This document shows, one piece after another, positions 56,473 through 64,000 of a stretch of DNA of 64,000 nt. This stretch comes from Amorphophallus konjac (Eukaryota > Streptophyta > Magnoliopsida > Alismatales > Araceae): positions 46,246,458-46,310,457 of the forward strand of contig CM040126.1 in NCBI GenBank assembly GCA_022559845.1, read 5' to 3'. The stretch's first letter is position 1. Each line of letters starts with the position of its first letter. A program made the translations under genes and the position numbers. A model generated the notes under the pieces. It made no database searches. It was not told the origin of the DNA and saw nothing but the letters and a program-made list of their open reading frames with translations.

Positions 56473-57420
56473 CTAAGGGTAGTACTTCTTAAGATAAAGC
56501 CCATTCCAAGGGTGGGATAACTCGATCCCCTCAGCATTGACTAGTCTGTAGGCGTTGCCAGGATGCACAGCCTGAACCACGTACGGTCCTTCCCAATTGG
56601 GTTGGAGTTTAGAACGCGGCCCACTAGGTTTTATAAATATTCTTTTCACTACCATTTCACCGACTTGAAATTTCCTTTCAATGACCTTCTTTTGATAAAA
56701 ACGTGTGAGTCTATTCTGATATACACGTGCATGCTCGGCAGCGGCCAGCCGTTTCTCATCTAAGAGCTCCAATTGGGCAAGGAGTGAATCACGACGTTCG
56801 TCGAGGGGAAGCTCCTTGTCCAACTGTACCCTGAGAGAAGGAACCAAGATTTCATACGGAACTACCGCCTCCATCCCATAAGTGAGGGCGAACGGAGTTT
56901 GCCCAGTGGGAGTACGGATTGAAGTGCGATAGGCCCATAAAGTCTCAATCAGCTTTTCTGGCCAATCCGAGAACTTGTTTGACTCACATGTCTTTTTTAT
57001 GATTTTAATCAATGTTTTATTAGTGGCCTCTGCTTGGCCATTACCTTGTGGATAATAAGGTGATGAATGATGCAATACAATTTTATACCTTTTATAGAGG
57101 TCCTGAAGGTCCTGAGAAATGAATTGTGGCCCATTGTCGGTGATGATTGTGCTTGGAATGCCGAACCTGGTGATGATATTCTTCATGATGAATTTGCAGA
57201 CTGTTGATGCTTTAATCTCCACGTAAGCTTCGGCTTCGGCCCATTTGGTGAAGTACTCCGTTGTAGTAAGGATGAATGATTTTTACTTAGTGAGGGAGTT
57301 AGGATTACCAAGAGGACCAATGACATCGAAAGCCCACATGGAGAAAGGCCATGGGGAGGACACTGGATGAAGTGAAGAAGATGGGGAATGAATTTTATCG
57401 GCGTGAAGTTGACACTTGAC
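56473..57420 (-). pseudogene. pol: Tat2 integrase
   Basis: All three catalytic acidic residues are present: Asp in FDVIGPL (57327-57325), Asp in ITDNG (57138-57136), and Glu in GQAEATNK (57030-57028). The HHCC zinc region lies just before (about 57510-57400). One stop at 57285-57283 splits the core. The C-terminal part to the natural stop at 56473 is intact and lacks a chromodomain. Better preserved than the Tat1 integrase. Confidence 0.9.
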
Positions 57421-60177
57421 ACACCTACAGACATAGACGGTGAAATCCGCTTCCATGGTGGGCCAGTAAAAGCCTTGCCGAAGGATTTTCTTGACAAGCA
57501 TTTGACTATTCACATGGCCACCGCACACACCAGAGTGTGCTTCCTCGACGTATTTCCAGACCTCCTCTTCATCGAGACATCTTAGAAGAACACCAGTAAG
57601 ACTTCTCTTGTACAGCACTCCTCCGACCAACATGTATCTCTGTGCCACTCTCCTTATGGCTTTCCTATCTTCCGATGTAGCTTCTCCAGGGTAGGACTGA
57701 TCTTTGCAATACTTGGCAATTTCGTAAAACCATGGCTTTTCTTCATCAGCCAATTCTTCTTCTAATTCTGCCAACATGATTTCCCTCTTCTCAATGATTT
57801 CTTCCTGTAGGGCCTTTCTTGCTATCCTGTCCTTGATATCTACGTAGGAAGCGTCATCAACTGCAGGGGCGTGACGCTTGTAGATGGAAATGGACTCAAA
57901 CCATCTTTCTAGAGGGAACCTTAAAGATGATGCCAATGAGGCGAGGGCATCGGCCAGAATATTCTGATGATGAGGGACATGGACAAAGATCAATTTGGTG
58001 AACAGTTTGGCAAAGGCAGCAGTGAGTTCTTGGTACGGCTTGAGTTTAGGATCGCGAGTGCGATATTTGGTGAGCACCCGGCGAAGAATGAGTTGACTAT
58101 CACCTACGACTCGCAATTCAGTGATACGAAAAGAATGAGCGAGTTCCAAGCCAGCTAGAAGAGCTTCATATTCAGCTATATTGTTGGTAACTTGGAATTT
58201 AAGCTGGTATGCCAGTGGGAATGTAAGGCCTTCAGGCGACAGGAGGGCAACGTCGATTCCTTTCCCTTGGGAATTCAGAGCTCCATCAAAATGTAACGTC
58301 CACATGTAATCATCTGATTGGTTGATGGACATTAGTTCCTCATCTGGAAACTCTGATTGGATAGGATCGAATTTGGGGAGAGGATGGTGAGCGAGATGCT
58401 CAGCTATGGCATACCCCTTGATCGCCTTTTGCTGAATGTAGGTGATGTCAAACTGAGAAAGAAAGCTTTGCCATCGTGCTAATCTATCTGTCAGGACAGA
58501 TTTTTCCAGAAGGAACTTGATAGGGTTCATTCGGGCAATCAGATGGACTTCATGATCTAGAAAGTAATGTTTCAACTTCTGCACTACCCAGACAAGGGCG
58601 GCACAAGTTTTCTCCATAGCCGTGTACTTCTGCTCACAGGGGTTGAGGAGTTTGGACAAGTAATAGGTCGCCCTTTCCTTACCCGCTTCATTGGCTTGTG
58701 CTAGGACAGCTCCCACGGAGTCATCCAGGACTGAGATGTAAAGGATTAAAGATTTACCTGGCGTGGGTGGAATTAGGACGGGTGGATTGGCCAGATATTC
58801 CTTCAATCCTTCAAAAGCTTTTTGGCATTTAGAATTCCAAAGGAATTCTACTCCTGACTTAGTCAACTCGTAGAAAGGTTTGCACCTTTGCGAGTGCTAG
58901 GACACAAATCGACGAATGAATTGTAACCTTCCGATTAACCCTCAAACTTCTCTCAGGTTTTTCAGAGGTGGCATATCCCTAATTGCTTTAGCTTTGTTGG
59001 GATCTATTTCAATACCCCTCTTACTCACAATGAAACCAAGCAATTTGCCCGACGAGACACCAAATATGCACTTTTTTGGATTTATTTTCAAATTGAACTC
59101 CCTCGATCTTTGCAGCACCTTTGCTAGAACTCTCGAGTGTTCTGCCCTAGTCCTAGATTTCACCAGTAAATCATCTACATACACCTCTAAATACGCATGC
59201 ATCATGTCATGAAATATTGCCATCATAGCCCTTTGATAAGTAGCTCCAGCATTCTTCAAACCAAATGGCATGACCAAATAGCAATAAGTTCCCCAAGGTG
59301 TGGTAAATGATGTCTTCTCCTGATCCTCTTCCGCCAAACGGATCTGATTATACCCTGAAAATCCATCCATAAACGAGAGAGTTTCATAGCCTGCTGTATT
59401 ATCAACCAACACGTCGATGTGAGGCAAGGAGAGATCATCTTTGGGACACGCACGATTAAGGTCCTGAAAATCGATACAGATTCTCACCTTTCCATCCTTT
59501 TTCATGACCGGGACAATGTTTGCCACCCATTGAGGATATAGGACGACTCTAATAAACCTGGCTTTGTGGAGCTTATCAACCTCCTCCTTCATCTTCGAAG
59601 CCATCTGGGGGTGGAAACGTCTTAGCCTCTATTTTACCGAGACAGACCCCGGTTTTAGCGTTAGGCGATGTTCGACCAGGGTGGAATCCAATCCCGGCAT
59701 ATCCTCGTAGCTCCATGCGAACGTGTCCCTATACTCCTTGAGAACCTCGATCAATTCCTCTTCTTCAGATGGCGACAAATTATTACTTATGAGGACGATC
59801 CTAGGGTCTTCCTCGGTCCCCAGGTTGATTTCTTTGGTGGGTTCTTCTATAGCGGCTGATGGTTCGTCAAACCTCCTCATTCCGCTAGCATAAGCATCAG
59901 CCGCGTCCTCATATTCTTCGTCCCCTTCTCCAATAGGGTACTCTTCATCTGTGAGCTCATAAACTCCATACCCCTCATCAATTGTACAATTCTCCTTGCA
60001 TTCTAACTCTGACAGTTGGATGGGATTTTCTAGCAATTGAGGAATGGCTAGAAAGGCTTGACACCTATTGGCTAAATCTAGAAGAAATCGACGAGGAATT
60101 TGCCTACCCTTGGATTTTCTTCTAGGCACTACCCTTGACTCATTATTCCTAACCTGACTGACTTGTTCTACGGACAA
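57421..60177 (-). pseudogene. pol: Tat2 reverse transcriptase and RNase H
   Basis: An acidic lead region (60177-59630), then RT with an intact YVDD (59181-59170), then RNase H (about 58290-57900) with DGAL, AEYEAL and GDSQ. Stops at 59628-59626, 58941-58939 and about 58900 interrupt a single frame that differs from the gag-protease frame. In Ogre-type elements an intron separates the gag-pro and RT-INT parts; the frame change at 60236-60178 may mark one. Confidence 0.9.
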
Positions 60178-60236
60178 AGAAGAAGTTGAAGAATGTACAG
60201 GAAAAGACCCCTCGGTGGAGGGGTAAAGAAGGTCAC

Positions 60237-62549
60237 TCAGGGGACCTTGAATGAGTGGCCCGTAAGTCGGGGCACACTCGTGAGAGATGTAGGAGGTCTC
60301 CTCAAAGGAAATGCACTGTTGAGGAGTTCAAAAATTGATGTTTTTTTTTCATTTTCATTTTCAATTACAAGACAATTGAAAGAACTTGGGGAATACGAGG
60401 AGGGGACTATAGCTAAGGGGTTGTAAGGCTCGTTAAGTAGATCATGGTTGAAAATCTGGCGCGGGCTGAGAAACCTGTGCAAGAATGTGAGTAGAGAAGG
60501 GGACCTAGGAATATCATCAGACAAACGTCTAGCCCAAGAAAGAGTCAGCAGCAACTGCTGAGGAGAATGATTAGATAGAATGACGGAAAGCGATCTGTCA
60601 ATGGCAACATCCTCTTGGCGAGGAAAACTTGGAATTTCGGAAATGTCAACGACACCTTTTGGCACCTCGGAGATCAAAAACGGCCCCTCCAAGTCCGGAG
60701 GCACGAACATATGCTGTAACGCAATGGAAATATCATGTATATCGAACCACTTGTTCCACTCGCAGTCCGGGTCATCGTGCTTCCCCTTCTTTGTAGCCCT
60801 CGAGCAACTTTCGGCTAAGTAGGCAATCCGAACTTCCCCATGTGATTCTTGCGGCTGATCCCCCAACTGTATAACCGGCCCTTTTATGAAATGAGAGTAC
60901 AAGGTCCATGTAAGAGGTTCTCCATCTTCCTCAATCGGGCCTTCAAAACCTAAGCTAGCTCTTAGGATTACCCCGGCCTTCCCTACCGGTCTCAGTCTTG
61001 CTTGTAATTGTGCTCCTAGACCTTTGCCTTGATGGTAACCTAAGTTGTTCATGATCTCCCATCCCTTGGAGTGGGAAGGGGAACGTGGCGTCGGCTCGAG
61101 AAGTGGCTTTCTTTGTGTTGGTGAAGGGCGGCTAGGGTCACACACATCCAGTAGGGAAAGGATAAGCCTATGGGTCGGCCAAACAGAGGGCAATGAAGTG
61201 TTAATAGCATCCACCGTGGGGAGCAGGGGCATGCTAAGCACCTTGATGATCCGTCCTTTGTACGGGAATTTTAAGCATTGGTGGTTGGTGGAAGGGACGG
61301 CATTCAGCGTCTCTATATAAGGACGACCCAATATGCCCTTGAACGTGGGGTCCATGTCGAGGATGTGAAACTCCGTAAGAACAGCAACATGACCCACTTC
61401 TACATTAAGGATAATCCTTCCCTGCGGAGGCCTCTTGCTATTATCATATGCGGTGACTGTGATAGCCGATGGCCTTATCTGTTCTAAATCAACCCCACAT
61501 AGCTAGAGAGTGTTCATGGAGATCACATTGATTGAAGCACCCGTGTCCACTAGGCACGGGTTTACGAGCACCCCGTTGATCTTCACTGCAATGCACAAAG
61601 CATATTTTCGAGCTTCCTGGGGGGCAAGCTCGTGGTCATGGAATGTGATGGCCGGTTGCGTGCTTGTCGGTGTCAGCACCGACGATATCTTCTCTACCGG
61701 GAGATCCTCGTTCACCATGACCATTTGGAGATACTTCATTAGTGCCTCTTGATGGGACGTGGACCTCTTAATCAATTCCAAGATGGAGATTCGGGCAGGC
61801 TTCTTGTCCAGATGTTTTAGAAGATCATATTGTGTCCCGGGGATGGATTCCTCTAACTGCTCTTCAGTTCCTTTCTCTTGTTGGGACTGTTCTGGACTCT
61901 GACCGTTCTGGGGAAAAACTCGGTGGAAGATCCTTCCACTTCGGAGCACCATGGCTTGTTGCGTTGGTTGCACCTCGACGGGGTTAGGTATGGGTTTTAT
62001 CAGAGGTTTAAGTGGGGGAGGGATGGTCGGCGGAGCGGAGGTGATGACAGGTGTAGGAATCCTGATGAGGGGTTTATTTGGGAGAGATGGAGGCGGGGTG
62101 GACGGCACCTGGGATGGATGGTGGATGATGAGAGGTTTCGAGGGTAAGAGTGAAGGAGTGGCGGAGGTGGACGGGGCCTCGGATGGGTGAGGCAAAATTA
62201 GGGGTTTTGAGGGTGTAGGTAGAGGTGTGGTGGAGGGCTGGACCGGGAGGGAACTGGCGATGGGGGAGCGGATAAGAGGGCGTGATGATTGTGGTACAAA
62301 AAGAGGTCCATTCGGGGGTTGTGGCGTGGTTCGAGCAGAAAGAGGTGCCGACCGGATGAGGCGAGGGGGTTGGCTAGGAACGTGATTGGCAACAAGAACG
62401 GAGGTGCCCTCCGCGTGCCAACCTTGCCCTCTTCCGATTTCTGGGAAGGAAGAGATGGGGTTCACTTGCTGATTGGGTCGTTGGTGCTCCAGGAGTGGGT
62501 TTTGAACAATGCCCATGTTCGATTGTTGTTGTGGGACCTGCTGAGGTTG
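60237..62549 (-). pseudogene. pol: Tat2 protease with a downstream G-patch domain
   Basis: After a Pro/Ser-rich spacer (62516-61850), the protease has an intact DTGAS motif (61547-61533) and, past a stop at 61505-61503, an ILGRPYI motif (about 61333). Some 240 bp later a G-patch (about 61067-60978; GW, GYxxGxGLG, a Leu-Gly pattern) follows, an RNA-binding glycine-rich domain. G-patch next to protease is known in some retroviruses and some plant Ty3 elements. A long region with no recognised domain leads to the stop at 60239-60237. Confidence 0.8.
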
Positions 62550-64000
62550 TTATTGTTGTTGGGGTTGTTGTTGTTGTTGTTGTAATTGCGGTCTGGGGGG
62601 AGGTCTCCTTGCCTTCAAAGTGACGACAACTCTCCTCATTTCATCCCAATCAATTAAGTGTTCATCATTCATATCATAAATGTAGTCCTTAAAATCAAAG
62701 CAGTTCTCCACTGTATGGCCCGGCTGTCTATGGTAAACACAATATCTGGACGTGTCAACATTCAATGGCCATATGGGTCTTTCTTTGGGCAAGACGAGTG
62801 AATTAACAGCCATGAGAGCATTAAAGATGTCCGGTAGTGATTCCGGCAATGGCGGGTAGTGAGCTCTCTTTGGGCCAATCGGCCTTCTCTGTTGTTGTGG
62901 GGGGCCGTAGTTCCCCGGGGGTGGAACATGATGGTACTGAGCAGGTGGCGGTTGTTGTTGTTGGGGATGGAAGGGTCGTGCCACATTGTTTTGATAGAAG
63001 TTGTTTTGTAGGGGAGGATGATAGGGTTGCTGACCCTATTGGTTCTGATGGAAGGGGAGTGGTAGGGCTTGTGGAGGCCTGAGGTCGGCTTGCTGGTTGG
63101 GATTGCCAACCGCACTCACCTGCTCATTTGTCACTACCCCTTATGTCACCCCACCTTGGACACCAGTGCCCGGCTTCCTAAACACCCTTGGCTTTGGTGG
63201 CTCGAACATATGCATGAGAGGGGAATCTTTTAGTTGTGTCTGGACATACCGAGCCCTCTTGTACAGTTCCTCCATGGTGTTGAGCTTGTTCATTGCCAGA
63301 ATATGCCTAAACTGGGGGGTAGCATTTGATATAATCATCTTCACCTACTCTGGCTCTGAGATGGTATCCTTTATCCTCTCTGCCAGGGACCTCCATCTAT
63401 CGGCATACTGGACGAAATCTTCGTCCGACTTCATTTTTTCGGCGACCAGGTCGGTGATAGAAAGAGACGAGCCAACCCGGTCCCGGTACCTCTGTAGGAA
63501 CTTCCTCTGAACCACGTCGAAGTCCTCAGCCTCACTCGGCTCTAGGGCGTAGAACCATTCCAGCGCAGGGCCATCTAATGATCTCCTAAAGAGGTATGCC
63601 AGGGATCTTTTATCATTCTGCCAGAACGAGGACTCATACATGAAGTCCTTCAAATGGGTAAAGGGGTTGCCAGTGCCATTGTACCTACGGTACGTGGGCA
63701 TCTCAGAAGGGGGAAGGCGAAACATTGGTAGGACAGGCAGAGAAACTTCAGGGGTGGATTTTACATCCACCATTTTCTGTAAGTTTCGGAATTGCTCATC
63801 CATCTTGTTCAGCTTGTTCAAGAGGGACTGGGTGAACGGGTCAATTGGTGAAGGTGGCACTTGCCGCAGAGAAGGGGTAGGCCTCCCGGAGGCCGGAGAA
63901 GGAAACCCAGGACAGGAAGGGTATTGGGGTCTACCAGTGGATAGGCCCGGTTGGATTGGTGTTTGAAGGGCGGCTGGCGCTGGAGATTGGGAGGGGAATT
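62550..64000 (-). pseudogene. gag: Tat2 gag, N-terminus beyond the window edge
   Basis: One frame is open to the right edge, so the start lies outside. It holds a Retrotrans_gag-like capsid (about 63750-63350), a Gln/Pro-rich linker (62985-62890) and a zinc knuckle of the form CVYHxxxGHxxENC (62741-62700). A run of Gln codons (CAA/CAG) ends it near 62555. Stops lie at 63344-63342, 63140-63138, about 63036 and about 62550. Confidence 0.85.

Larger units (their letters stand above)
56473..64000 (-). mobile_element. Tat2: Ty3/gypsy Tat/Ogre-type element, right part off-window
   Basis: Gag, protease, G-patch, RT, RNase H and integrase follow in Tat order with no chromodomain. The 5' LTR lies off-window to the right. 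About ten stops interrupt the frames. aORF4 and aORF3 on the opposite strand lie in its 3' region by analogy with Tat1. The gag-pol differs clearly from Tat1 (protease motif, G-patch, RT motif), so these are two families. Confidence 0.85.

Overview
The window is plant nuclear DNA made almost entirely of nested LTR retrotransposons. The plant assignment rests on Ty3/gypsy Tat/Ogre-type polyproteins, a Sirevirus-type Ty1/copia element, an Athila-type LTR primed by tRNA-Asp, a Tekay-type chromovirus tail, and plant-only domains (plant mobile domain PMD, putative gypsy-type transposase PF04195, and a DUF7745-like core). No conserved single-copy host gene, rRNA or tRNA gene was found. The species cannot be named; the mix fits a large-genome flowering plant.

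Layout, left to right. 1-2387: the 5' end (leader, primer-binding site, LTR) of a minus-strand Athila-type element that runs off the left edge. 2388-32269: a minus-strand Tat element (Tat1). Its 3.7-kb 5' LTR is at 28523-32269, then ORF1, gag, protease, RT, RNase H and integrase run leftward to 19053. After the pol stop come four families of tandem repeats (15480-19040), then a plus-strand, intron-bearing PMD/coiled-coil gene (aORF1, <2388-15166) antisense to pol. A 9.4-kb Sirevirus-like element without pol (4970-14367, target duplication CTTGG) sits in the last exon of aORF1. 32270-33902: the 3' end of a plus-strand Tekay-type element into which Tat1 inserted.

33903-38100: a decayed plus-strand gene with a PF04195-like core and coiled-coil tail (aORF2), then an orphan promoter and first exon. 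38100-43089: a composite tandem array, a 2.1-kb purine-rich tract, AT microsatellites and sequence that may be the 3' LTR of a second Tat element (Tat2). 43090-45062: a DUF7745-like pseudogene (aORF3) and a coiled-coil fragment. 45848-54628: a well-preserved seven-exon PMD gene (aORF4), interrupted in exon 2 by a 6.2-kb minus-strand element with only a gag-like ORF (46688-52848, target duplication GTGGA). 56473-64000: gag-protease-G-patch-RT-RNase H-integrase of Tat2 on the minus strand, running off the right edge and convergent with aORF4.

The recurrent theme is Tat-type gag-pol on one strand and a spliced plant-domain gene on the other, meeting tail to tail. Four such antisense genes carry three different core domains but share leader or tail exons, which suggests module shuffling. 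Extra antisense ORFs in Tat elements and tandem repeats in their 3' regions are described in the literature. The shared exons, the preserved splice phase and the two exon-internal insertions are the points most worth following.
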